In this document: piece by piece, positions 1 through 7,380 of the stretch
Numbering within the stretch: the stretch's first letter is position 1
Layout: each line of letters opens with the position of its first letter
NCBI GenBank assembly: GCA_947441325.1
Contig: CANETR010000059.1
Location: 1 to 8,740, forward strand
Reading direction: 5' to 3'
Origin: Saprospiraceae bacterium
GTDB taxonomy: Bacteria; Bacteroidota; Bacteroidia; Chitinophagales; Saprospiraceae
DNA length: 8,740 nucleotides
The notes under the pieces: generated by a model
The model's database searches: none
Told to the model about the DNA's origin: nothing
The model's input: only the letters and a program-made list of their open reading frames with translations
Made by a program: the position numbers and the translations under genes

Positions 1-1
1 T

Positions 2-2938
2 ACCGTTCCTGTCGAAATAGCCATGAATTCGGTACAGCGCAAAACCAATGTGCGCAGCATCACCATGTTTGGTCTATCCATTATCAAAATTATTTTTGAA
101 GACGGCGTTGAAGATTTTTTTGCCCGACAACAGGTAAACAATCAACTTAGAACTGTAAAACTTCCAGATGGCGTCGACCCCGACATTCAGCCTCCTTACG
201 GCCCTACCGGTGAAATTTATCGCTATGTATTAAAAAGCAAAGAAAAAGATACCAGAGAACTTTTGACAATTCAAAACTGGACTATCGACAGACAGTTAAG
301 AGCAGTGCCTGGGGTTGCCGACATTGTAGCCTTTGGTGGACGCGAGAAAATGTACGAGGTGCAACCCAATCCACACCTGCTCACAAAATATGGTATTACT
401 CCGCTCGACGTATATGATGCTGTCTCGAAAAGTAATATCAATGTAGGTGGAGATGTGATTGAGAAAAACGGCCAAGCTTATGTAGTGCGTGGCGTGGGTC
501 TGCTCAGCAGCATCGAAAGTATTGGTAACGTAATTGTTGACGAGCGAGATGGAAGCCCAATCCTTGTCAAAAATATTGCTGAAGTCAAAGAGAGTAATTT
601 TCCAAGAGTCGGCCAGGTGGGTCTGAATGACAATGATGATGTTGTAGAAGGCATTATTGTCATGCGAAAAGGCGAAAACCCAAGTCAGGTCCTTGCAAGA
701 GTAAAAGCTAAAATCGCAGAACTGAACGAAAAAGTTTTGCCGGCTGATGTAAAAATGGAGATGTTTTACGATAGGGACATTCTAATGCACTATTGCACCG
801 AAACGGTTACGCACAATTTAGTTGAGGGAATCATCTTTGTGACGGTTATAGTTTTCCTTTTCATGGCCGATTGGCGTACTACATTCATAGTCTCAATAAT
901 TATTCCGCTAGCCTTGCTTTTTGCCTTCTTCTGTCTGAGGATGATGGGGATGAGTGCAAACCTACTTTCACTTGGTGCAGTTGACTTTGGTATCATCATA
1001 GATGGTGCGGTTGTAATGGTCGAAGGTATCTTTGTGGCTTTGGACCATGCTGCGCATAAAAACGGCATGGAAAAATTTAATAAAATGGCAAAGATTGGTC
1101 TTATCCGAAAAACGGGTACTGAGATGGCCAAAGCTGTATTTTTCTCTAAACTGATAATTATAACAGCCCTGCTACCAATTTTTGCTTTTCAGAAAGTAGA
1201 GGGTAAAATGTTCTCACCGCTTGCATTTACGCTTGGATTTGCACTGCTTGGAGCCTTAATTTTTACACTTACTTTGGTACCTGTTCTCTCTGCTATTTTG
1301 TTGAATAAAAATGTAAAAGAGAGGAACAACCCTATTGTAAATTTTTTCAATTATATCTCTTATAACGGATTTTTGGCTTGTTTCAAAAATAAGTGGATAA
1401 GTATGACCCTGGCAATCGCATCACTTGTCATAACACTTTATTCAGCCAAATTTTTGGGAACCGAATTTTTACCAACACTAAATGAAGGTGCGCTTTGGGT
1501 CGAAGCCAAACTGCCTATGAGTTCATCTTTGGATGAAACGGTGAAAACTGTTGCAAAACTGCGTCAAAAACTGAGAGAATTCCCTGAGGTAAACGGAGTA
1601 CTTTCACAAACCGGGCGATCAAACGACGGTACTGACCCAAGTGGGTTTTATTACGTACAGATGCAGGTAAATCTGAAACCCAAAAAAGAGTGGAAAAGAA
1701 AAATTACGCTTGATCAGCTTATCAAGGAGATGGATGCAAAACTGAAGGTATTTCAGGGCATAAATTACAATTATTCGCAACCCATTATTGATAATGTGGC
1801 CGAGGCTGTGGCTGGTATGAATGCCAATAATGCTGTCAAAATTTTTGGTGACGACCTGAATGAACTGGACAAAATTGCCAATCAGGTATTGGCAGCAATT
1901 CAACCTGTAGAGGGGATAAAAGACATTGGGATTCTTCGTAATGTCGGTCAACCCGAAATGCAGATTATTCTCGATGAGCAAAAAATGGCTATTCACGGTG
2001 TTCGAACTGCCGAAGCCCAGGCTGCACTGGAAATGGCAGTTGGCGGTAAAACAGCAAGTGTCAAATATGAAGGAGAAAGAAAATTTGATATCAGGGTTCG
2101 TTTCCCTCAAACCTACCGAAAAGGGGAAAATGAAATCCTAAATCTACAGGTACCCACCATCCAGGGCAACAGAATTCCGCTAAAAGAAATAGCAAAAATA
2201 ACTACAGTAACCGGACCTGCATTTGTTTACCGCGATAATAACAAACGCTTTATCGGTGTTAAATTCTCAGTCCGCGAAAGAGACCTGGGCAGTACTATTG
2301 CAGAAGCTCAAGCTAAAGTAAATGCTCAGGTAAAACTACCCAAGGGCTACAGTATTGTATGGGCAGGTGAATTTGAGAATCAGGTTCGTGCTACCAGTAC
2401 GCTGGCTCAGGTTGTTCCACTGAGCCTCATTGGAATTTTCTTACTCTTGTTCATACTATTTGGCAAAATAAAAGATGCCTCACTGGTACTATTAAACGTG
2501 CCCTTTGCACTCATTGGAGGTATTTTAGCACTGCATATTACCGGCATCAATTTTGGAATTTCGGCAGGAGTTGGTTTTATTGCACTTTTTGGCATTTGTA
2601 TTCAAAACGGTGTAATACTCGTATCTGTGTTTAATCAAAACATAAAGATGAAGGTGCCACTTAGCAGGGCTATTTCATTAGGTGTAAAAAGTCGAATCAG
2701 GCCAGTTGTAATGACTGCATTAATGGCAGCCATAGGGCTTTTACCTGCTGCAATGTCAACAGGTATCGGTTCAGAATCACAAAAACCTTTGGCCGTTGTA
2801 ATCATTGGAGGTTTGATTACTGCTACGATCCTTACATTATTGGTTTTCCCAATTATCTATTGGATCTTCAACAGAAACCATCCCGATACTACAGAATCTG
2901 AATCTGTTTCAGACAAGGAAGTGGAAAGTACGCATTAA
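2..2938 (+). CDS. czcA: CzcA-family heavy-metal efflux RND permease, 5' end cut by window edge
   Basis: Inner-membrane RND pump subunit that uses the proton gradient to export divalent metal cations through a tripartite complex with an adaptor and a TolC-like channel. The frame is open to the left edge, so the ATG at 23 is internal; 978 residues are visible. The transmembrane-4 signature (bases 983-1024) reads DFG-III-DGAVVMVE, with acidic residues D328, D334 and E341 (window numbering) spaced exactly like D402, D408 and E415 of Cupriavidus CzcA. About 74 N-terminal residues are therefore missing and the full length would be near 1050, normal for the family. This signature belongs to Zn/Co/Cd/Ni-type pumps rather than Cu/Ag CusA pumps; the exact metal is inference. 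Both periplasmic porter regions and the second membrane block (from about base 2400) are intact, followed by a short acidic tail. It heads the visible cluster and has no fused outer-membrane domain. Confidence 0.93.
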   Translation, partial: TVPVEIAMNSVQRKTNVRSITMFGLSIIKIIFEDGVEDFFARQQVNNQLRTVKLPDGVDPDIQPPYGPTGEIYRYVLKSKEKDTRELLTIQNWTIDRQLRAVPGVADIVAFGGREKMYEVQPNPHLLTKYGITPLDVYDAVSKSNINVGGDVIEKNGQAYVVRGVGLLSSIESIGNVIVDERDGSPILVKNIAEVKESNFPRVGQVGLNDNDDVVEGIIVMRKGENPSQVLARVKAKIAELNEKVLPADVKMEMFYDRDILMHYCTETVTHNLVEGIIFVTVIVFLFMADWRTTFIVSIIIPLALLFAFFCLRMMGMSANLLSLGAVDFGIIIDGAVVMVEGIFVALDHAAHKNGMEKFNKMAKIGLIRKTGTEMAKAVFFSKLIIITALLPIFAFQKVEGKMFSPLAFTLGFALLGALIFTLTLVPVLSAILLNKNVKERNNPIVNFFNYISYNGFLACFKNKWISMTLAIASLVITLYSAKFLGTEFLPTLNEGALWVEAKLPMSSSLDETVKTVAKLRQKLREFPEVNGVLSQTGRSNDGTDPSGFYYVQMQVNLKPKKEWKRKITLDQLIKEMDAKLKVFQGINYNYSQPIIDNVAEAVAGMNANNAVKIFGDDLNELDKIANQVLAAIQPVEGIKDIGILRNVGQPEMQIILDEQKMAIHGVRTAEAQAALEMAVGGKTASVKYEGERKFDIRVRFPQTYRKGENEILNLQVPTIQGNRIPLKEIAKITTVTGPAFVYRDNNKRFIGVKFSVRERDLGSTIAEAQAKVNAQVKLPKGYSIVWAGEFENQVRATSTLAQVVPLSLIGIFLLLFILFGKIKDASLVLLNVPFALIGGILALHITGINFGISAGVGFIALFGICIQNGVILVSVFNQNIKMKVPLSRAISLGVKSRIRPVVMTALMAAIGLLPAAMSTGIGSESQKPLAVVIIGGLITATILTLLVFPIIYWIFNRNHPDTTESESVSDKEVESTH

Positions 2939-2939
2939 A

Positions 2940-2960
2940 GATTCAATAATTTATTGATTC
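2940..2960. repeat. AT-rich dyad, 10-bp arms around one base
   Basis: Two 10-base arms (GATTCAATAA and TTATTGATTC) flank a single central T at 2950, with one mismatched pair. It begins two bases after the pump stop codon. With a one-base centre it suits a dimeric protein-binding site better than an RNA hairpin, but no regulator is visible and AT-rich dyads also arise by chance. Confidence 0.4.
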
Positions 2961-2970
2961 CTTTGATTTT

Positions 2971-2999
2971 CTGCAAGGTCTTATGAAAGGGCCTTGCAG
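2971..2999 (+). terminator. Intergenic hairpin without U-tract (weak terminator or processing element)
   Basis: The arms CTGCAAGGTC (2971-2980) and GGCCTTGCAG (2990-2999) pair over 10 bp with one G-T wobble, around a 9-base loop. The right arm is followed by GAAATCTTCC, not a T-run, so this is not a standard intrinsic terminator. It may attenuate read-through from the pump gene into the channel gene, or mark an mRNA processing or stability point. The structure is visible in the sequence; the function is inferred. Confidence 0.4.
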
Positions 3000-3049
3000 G
3001 AAATCTTCCAACAGTTTTCATTTAAATAACTAATTTGAAATTTTATAAT

Positions 3050-4309
3050 ATGAGAATTATTTTCATCAAAATACTGATTGTCTTTACATTGGTATTTGAT
3101 ACATTTGCTCAATCAGATACACTAGCTCCTTTGGTGTTAACTTATGAAGAGGCGCAGCAGTTGGTTATTGAAAAAAACCTGCAACTTGTTGCAGCCAGAT
3201 ATGACATACAAATTGCTGAAGCCCAGCTGAAACAGGCGAGACAATGGCGCAATCCACTTTTTGCATGGAATGCCGATTTATATAGCCTTGAACTGAATCA
3301 GTTTTTAAATTACAGAAATCAAAAGCTAATTCAGATTGAACAGGTTATCTCCATTTCGGGAAAGCATAGAAATGAAGTTCGATTGGCCAGAATAAATACC
3401 GATTTGGCAAAGCTTCAAGTAAATGATGTACTTAGAGGACTACTCTATGAATGCGCAATCCAATATACTGAACTACAAGCCCAACAGCAACAAGAGCTTC
3501 TTTTCGAAGAAAGTGTTAAAAGAATGGAAGATGTGCTCAACTTTGCTCAGGAGCAGTTCTCTAAAGGCAATATATCCGGAAATGAACTGACAAGACTAAG
3601 AACCGAACTCTTATCATTAAAAACGGAACAGCAGCAGAACAAAATAGCCATTGAAGAAAGCAGTGCTGCACTAAGAATAGTGATGGGTATTCCTGATTAT
3701 GTGACTATTAGAACCGTAAACAGGGAAAGAAAATTAAATGAGGGCGTTAATGTAGAAAACATAATTGAGACGGCTAAAAAAATGCGCCCTGATTATCAAC
3801 TGAGAAAAAAGAACATCGAGTACGAGGAACAAAATCTCAAACTTCAAAAATCAAATGCAATACCAGATTTTAATTTTGGTTATCAACCACATGATAAAGG
3901 TTCCAATTATGTTCGCCCCTATTCGGGAATTGTTTTTGAGATGTCAATTCCAATTTTCGACCGTAATCAAGGGGGTATTCAGGAGGCTAAAGTGCGCATA
4001 AAACAGGCCGAGAGCAATTTGAAGATTATTGACATGGAAATCGAACAGGAAGTAAGTTCCGGTTACCGAAAGTTCCAGCTTCAGCAGGAAGGACTAAACA
4101 GATATACCCAGTCTATTATTCAAGAGCTGGAAGAATTCAACTCAAGGACATTGAACAGTTATAATAATCGACTCATTAATATTCTGGAATTTATTGACCA
4201 ACAACGGATTTATATTGAAACTAAAAGTCAACAGATTGAACTTTTGAACGCTTATCTTCAATCCGTAAATGAATTGAATTTCAAGATTGGAACTAAAATT
4301 TTGGAATAA
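3050..4309 (+). CDS. TolC-like outer-membrane efflux protein
   Basis: Outer-membrane channel of a tripartite efflux system, expected to work with the RND pump encoded just upstream. The chosen ATG gives 419 residues and a clean Sec signal peptide (MRIIFIK, hydrophobic core, cut near DTFA|QSD at residue 20). An in-frame TTG at 3035 would add five residues before it and is less likely. No lipobox Cys is present, so this is not an OprM-type lipoprotein. Two outer-membrane efflux (OEP) repeats fit: about residues 30-215, rich in Gln/Glu coiled-coil helices and containing G173-NIS followed by an R/E-rich helix, and about 235-419, containing FDRNQGG (303-309), a common feature of metal-pump TolC partners. 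Length is usual for this subfamily. The spacing from the pump stop is 111 bp, and the next gene begins 18 bp downstream. Confidence 0.9.
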   Translation: MRIIFIKILIVFTLVFDTFAQSDTLAPLVLTYEEAQQLVIEKNLQLVAARYDIQIAEAQLKQARQWRNPLFAWNADLYSLELNQFLNYRNQKLIQIEQVISISGKHRNEVRLARINTDLAKLQVNDVLRGLLYECAIQYTELQAQQQQELLFEESVKRMEDVLNFAQEQFSKGNISGNELTRLRTELLSLKTEQQQNKIAIEESSAALRIVMGIPDYVTIRTVNRERKLNEGVNVENIIETAKKMRPDYQLRKKNIEYEEQNLKLQKSNAIPDFNFGYQPHDKGSNYVRPYSGIVFEMSIPIFDRNQGGIQEAKVRIKQAESNLKIIDMEIEQEVSSGYRKFQLQQEGLNRYTQSIIQELEEFNSRTLNSYNNRLINILEFIDQQRIYIETKSQQIELLNAYLQSVNELNFKIGTKILE

Positions 4310-4327
4310 ACTAAAACAAAATTCAAT

Positions 4328-5035
4328 ATGAAAAAAATAATATTAATTGTCTGCGGCTTTCTATGTTTAGGCATCGCTCAGGCACAATTGATGGATACTT
4401 TGCCTGAATTTTCTCCTGAATATTTTAAGAAAAAATTCAGATGTGGCGTTGCATTTAACCAGTCTTTCTCAGGTATAATCGGGTCAGATTTACCTCATGA
4501 TTATTTTATTAAACCCTCTTTGGGAGGAGGCATTGAAACCGAATATTATTTCAACAAAAACATTGGTATTGGCAGTGGGTTTCTTTTTCAACAAAGAGGT
4601 GCCGGAATTTACAATCCCGATGTAGTAAAAGAAGTAGGCGATCCCGATTCTACACACAGGCAACGCCTCAGATTTAATTGCCTGGATTTACCCATTCGAC
4701 TGGTTTTTCGAGGAAATAAAGGTATGACTAAAGGTAATAGATGGAGTGGAAGTATTGGGGTAATTCCGATGTATAGCTTTGCTACGAACAGTGTTTTTCA
4801 CAGTATCGAAGACGGTTTTCACAAAATCGACGATTGGACTGCTGATTTTAAAAAGTTTGATCTTGCTGCATCTGCCTCTTTCGGACTAAACATAAATGCA
4901 GGCGATGCTGCACTTTTACAAATTCAGTTTTATGCGAGTTACGGACTACTGAATACCTATAACAATCAAACTCTTTTTGGTGCTGCAAAAGGCAATCATT
5001 TGCTTTTTGGTCTGAAGTTGGCAACTCTTTTTTGA
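4328..5035 (+). CDS. Outer-membrane beta-barrel protein (porin/PorT-like), function unknown
   Basis: A 235-residue exported protein with a signal peptide (MKKIILIVCGFLCLG, cut near AQA|Q at residue 19). The mature part alternates polar and hydrophobic/aromatic residues as in a small beta-barrel: repeated strands rich in Gly, Phe and Tyr, such as GIETEYYF, IGIGSGFLFQQRG and LRFNCLDLPIRLVF. The last strand ends LKLATLF with a terminal Phe, typical of barrel proteins recognised by the BAM machinery. The LDLP(I/L) strand motif is common in Bacteroidota OMP_b-brl_2/PorT-like proteins. Substrate and role are not deducible. It sits between the TolC-like gene and a small membrane-protein gene with gaps of 18 and 21 bp, so co-transcription with the efflux genes is likely and a role in metal response or envelope integrity is possible. 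Confidence 0.75.
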   Translation: MKKIILIVCGFLCLGIAQAQLMDTLPEFSPEYFKKKFRCGVAFNQSFSGIIGSDLPHDYFIKPSLGGGIETEYYFNKNIGIGSGFLFQQRGAGIYNPDVVKEVGDPDSTHRQRLRFNCLDLPIRLVFRGNKGMTKGNRWSGSIGVIPMYSFATNSVFHSIEDGFHKIDDWTADFKKFDLAASASFGLNINAGDAALLQIQFYASYGLLNTYNNQTLFGAAKGNHLLFGLKLATLF

Positions 5036-5056
5036 AACAAATAAATATTTAATACG

Positions 5057-5437
5057 ATGAAATATTTGAAAATCATAGTTCTGATTCTAATCTTAATTAC
5101 ACCATTTTATGCAACTGCTTCGGTATCAATTTCAAATCCAGTTAAGCCGGTAGTTTCAAAAGTTGAATATCGAAAAGCACTAAAAAGCTATAAATCGGAA
5201 ATTAAAGGCCTAAAAAATGCTGAAAAGAAAAAATTTGTATTGGACAAAATTTACAATACCAAGGCCAAGACCTACAGGCTTCCTTTACTGCTGAGCGCAA
5301 TTGGATTGTTGTTGACTGGGGCCCTCATCATTTTTTTGGCATACAGTACAATCGGATACTTGGGCTTTATCATTGGCGTAATTGGTATTATCGCTTTAAC
5401 CGTATGGCTTATATTTAAAGAGGGAGAAAATCTGTAG
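5057..5437 (+). CDS. Small exported protein with two C-terminal membrane helices, unknown function
   Basis: I do not recognise this 126-residue protein. It starts with a signal-like segment (MKYLK, then a hydrophobic run to about residue 21, possible cut after ATA). A Lys-rich, probably helical stretch follows (residues 35-74, many K plus Y, basic overall). Two hydrophobic helices lie at about 75-96 and 99-120, separated by a very short turn, and the protein ends in a charged tail (KEGENL). If the first segment is cleaved, the basic domain faces the periplasm and the last two helices form an inner-membrane hairpin; if not, it is a three-helix protein. It is the last gene of the apparent efflux unit, 21 bp after the beta-barrel gene and just before a 15-bp stem-loop. 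A small accessory subunit is conceivable but unproven. Confidence 0.7.
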   Translation: MKYLKIIVLILILITPFYATASVSISNPVKPVVSKVEYRKALKSYKSEIKGLKNAEKKKFVLDKIYNTKAKTYRLPLLLSAIGLLLTGALIIFLAYSTIGYLGFIIGVIGIIALTVWLIFKEGENL

Positions 5438-5457
5438 TATAATTTTAAAAATTACTT

Positions 5458-5497
5458 ATATCAAATGGTTACCGATTGTGTAACCATTTGATATTTT
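5458..5497 (+). terminator. Stem-loop terminator closing the efflux unit
   Basis: A perfect 15-bp stem (arms 5458-5472 and 5480-5494, with a GGTTAC/GTAACC inner part) encloses a 7-base loop and is followed by TTTTAGGGAC. It starts 20 bp after the last stop codon. The T-run is short, but T-rich sequence also flanks the other side when read on the minus strand. It lies about 80 bp before the next start codon, so an attenuator role is a less likely alternative. Confidence 0.75.
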
Positions 5498-5509
5498 AGG
5501 GACTTTTTA

Positions 5510-5539
5510 TTTGCAAATTTTAATTTGTTTGTACATTAG
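5510..5539 (+). promoter_or_regulatory. Candidate promoter for the M3 peptidase gene
   Basis: TTTG (5510-5513), an 18-bp spacer and TACATTAG (5532-5539) resemble the Bacteroidota -33/-7 pattern (TTTG, then TAnnTTTG) with one mismatch in the -7 element. It lies between the upstream terminator and the ATG at 5573, in the position where a promoter is needed. The region is AT-rich, so chance matches are likely. Confidence 0.35.
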
Positions 5540-5572
5540 AGCCTTAAATAGAACATCAAAAAAATCTGAATA

Positions 5573-7270
5573 ATGAAATTCTCCGACTACGCATACCAAA
5601 GGCCAGACCTGCAAAGTTTTAAAAGCAGTTTTCAGGAAGTGCTCAATCAGTTTATCAATGCCCCGAATGTTGAACAGCAGGCAAAACTTTTGCAAGAACT
5701 GAATGCCCTAAGGGTCGATTTCGACAGTATGGCAAGCATCTGCAGTATCAGACATTCCATTAACACCAATGATAAATTTTACGAAACTGAAAATCAATTT
5801 TTCGACGAGCATTATCCCGAAACAGCAGAGCTGATAAACGATTACTACAGGGCTTTGCTTAAATCAACTTTCAGAAAAGATTTGGAAACAACTTTCGGCA
5901 ATCAGCTTTTTGTTTTGGCCGAATTGAGTCTAAAAACCTTCGAACCTGAAATCCTTCAGGACTTGAAAGATGAAAACAAGGAAGGAACAGCCTATAATCA
6001 ATTGAAAGCCAGGGCCAAGATTAAATTCAGAGGGCAAACTTATAACCTATCTTCAATCAGTCCTTTAGAACTGGACCTCGACAGAAATACCAGAAAAGAG
6101 GCACAGGATGCCAAATGGGAATTTTTCGAAAGCAATGCAACTGAAGTTGAGGGCATTTATGATCGACTTGTAAAACTTCGGCATGGAATGGCCAATAAAC
6201 TTGGTTATAAAAATTATATTCCGCTTGGCTATGCGCGTATGCGCCGCAGCGATTATGGCCCCGAGCAGGTGGCAGTTTTCAGAAAACAGATTCTGGAGCA
6301 GATTGTCCCAATCGCCACTGAACTATACAAACAACAGGCAAAACGTATCGGCTTGGAAAAGCTGGAATATTATGACCTTGCATTGGGATTTCCAGACGGT
6401 AACCCCACTCCAAAAGGAGAAGCGCCCTGGATGGAAGAGCAGGCAGGCAAAATGTATCGCGAGCTTTCGGCCGAAACAGATGAATTTTACCGCTACATGT
6501 GGGACAATGAACTGATGGACAACAGCGCCAAAGATGGTAAAATGACCGGTGGGTATTGCACTTTTATCGGCAAATATCAGTCGCCCTTTATTTTTTCAAA
6601 TTTCAATGGCACCAGTCATGATGTAACGGTATTGACGCATGAAGCAGGACATGCTTTCCAATGTTATGCAACTAGTCGCAACCAGAATTTATATGAGTAC
6701 CTCTGGCCTACTTATGAAGCCTGTGAAATACATTCTATGAGTATGGAATTTTTTACCTGGCCATGGATGCAGCTTTTTTTCAAGGAGGATACCGAAAAAT
6801 TTATGTACGAACACCTGTCTGGTGCAGTTCAGTTTTTGCCCTACGGCGTTGCAGTAGATGAGTTCCAACATGTTATTTATGAAAATCCCGATATGAGTCC
6901 GGCAGATAGAAACCGTGCATGGAGAGATATTGAGCAAAAATACCTTCCGCATAGAACATATGAGGGCAATGAATTCCTAGATGAGGGTGGATTTTGGCAT
7001 CGTCAGAGTCATATTTTTACCTCTCCTTTTTATTATATAGATTACGTTTTGGCCCAAATCTGTGCATTCCAATTTTGGAAGCGAAGCCTTGAGGATAAAG
7101 AAGCAGCATGGAAAGATTATGTAAATCTGTGCAAGGCTGGTGGTTCAAAATCATTTTTAGATTTGGTAAAACTGGCCGGGCTAAAGTCACCTTTCGACGA
7201 AGGTACGGTTGAATGGGCAGTGCAACCCATTAAAGAATTCTTTGAAAAAAATGCTAATGTGAAATTTTAA
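5573..7270 (+). CDS. M3-family zinc oligoendopeptidase
   Basis: A 565-residue cytosolic metallopeptidase that cuts short peptides, probably in peptide recycling; there is no signal peptide or membrane helix. The zinc site is complete: HEAGH gives ligands H356 and H360 and catalytic E357, and E385 in the EIHSMS motif supplies the third ligand 29 residues after the first His, the same spacing as in thimet oligopeptidase. A GGYCTF segment and the FNGTSHDV stretch lead into the site, and the late H480 with the FYYIDY tyrosines (487-491) matches the substrate-binding His/Tyr region of the family. The length and the N-terminus (MKFSDYAYQRPDL) fit the compact PepF-like subgroup often called oligoendopeptidase F-related. 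It appears to be transcribed alone, between a stem-loop upstream and a strong terminator 11 bp downstream. The natural substrates are unknown. Confidence 0.93.
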   Translation: MKFSDYAYQRPDLQSFKSSFQEVLNQFINAPNVEQQAKLLQELNALRVDFDSMASICSIRHSINTNDKFYETENQFFDEHYPETAELINDYYRALLKSTFRKDLETTFGNQLFVLAELSLKTFEPEILQDLKDENKEGTAYNQLKARAKIKFRGQTYNLSSISPLELDLDRNTRKEAQDAKWEFFESNATEVEGIYDRLVKLRHGMANKLGYKNYIPLGYARMRRSDYGPEQVAVFRKQILEQIVPIATELYKQQAKRIGLEKLEYYDLALGFPDGNPTPKGEAPWMEEQAGKMYRELSAETDEFYRYMWDNELMDNSAKDGKMTGGYCTFIGKYQSPFIFSNFNGTSHDVTVLTHEAGHAFQCYATSRNQNLYEYLWPTYEACEIHSMSMEFFTWPWMQLFFKEDTEKFMYEHLSGAVQFLPYGVAVDEFQHVIYENPDMSPADRNRAWRDIEQKYLPHRTYEGNEFLDEGGFWHRQSHIFTSPFYYIDYVLAQICAFQFWKRSLEDKEAAWKDYVNLCKAGGSKSFLDLVKLAGLKSPFDEGTVEWAVQPIKEFFEKNANVKF

Positions 7271-7281
7271 AAATAATTGAC

Positions 7282-7310
7282 AAAGGATAGCTTCGGGCTG
7301 TCCTTTTTTT
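7282..7310 (+). terminator. Intrinsic terminator after the M3 peptidase
   Basis: The arms AAAGGATAGC (7282-7291) and GCTGTCCTTT (7297-7306) pair with one wobble around the loop TTCGG, and the T-run continues to 7310. It begins 11 bp after the stop codon. This is a textbook Rho-independent terminator. Confidence 0.9.
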
Positions 7311-7311
7311 G

Positions 7312-7319
7312 TAATTTCG
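7312..7319 (+). promoter_or_regulatory. Possible -7 element for the phosphoglycerate dehydrogenase gene
   Basis: TAATTTCG matches TAnnTTTG at all but one position and lies 52 bp before the ATG at 7372, directly after the preceding terminator's T-run. I found no convincing TTG-type -33 element at 17-23 bp upstream; that interval is occupied by the terminator stem. A promoter is expected here because the gene follows a strong terminator, but this exact site is weakly supported. Confidence 0.28.
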
Positions 7320-7364
7320 AACTGTGAAATGAAGTAAAAATCCAAAAAACCAAACAACAATTAC

Positions 7365-7380
7365 TTTTATCATGATAAAA
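7365..7380. repeat. 16-bp perfect palindrome across the start codon
   Basis: TTTTATCATGATAAAA is fully self-complementary, and the initiator ATG (7372-7374) lies at its centre. As RNA it could form only a weak six-pair A-U stem around a CAUG loop. As DNA it could be a symmetric protein site. It may also simply reflect an MIK-type start after a T-rich leader. Confidence 0.5.

Noticed and set aside
23..25. ATG as the true start of the RND pump gene
   Set aside because: The frame continues upstream to the window edge with family-like residues (TVPVEIA), and about 74 residues are missing by comparison with CzcA; the gene is cut by the window.
1619..2110. 163-residue minus-strand reading frame inside the pump gene
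   Set aside because: It is fully inside a conserved coding gene, its protein has no recognisable family features, and it has no plausible promoter; it is an antisense shadow.
2..2938. Copper/silver CusA-type pump
   Set aside because: The transmembrane-4 signature is DFG-x3-DGAVVMVE, typical of Zn/Co/Cd/Ni pumps, not the CusA pattern.
3035..3049. In-frame TTG as the start of the TolC-like gene
   Set aside because: It only adds five residues ahead of an ATG that already begins a well-formed signal peptide; the ATG at 3050 is the simpler start.
5458..5494. Stem-loop read as an insertion-sequence end or attachment site
   Set aside because: No transposase, target duplication or second copy is visible, and the position after a stop codon fits a terminator.
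6183..6515. 110-residue plus-strand frame inside the M3 peptidase gene
   Set aside because: It is an out-of-frame overlap with a well-supported gene, with a biased Trp/Arg/Asn composition typical of frame-shifted translation.
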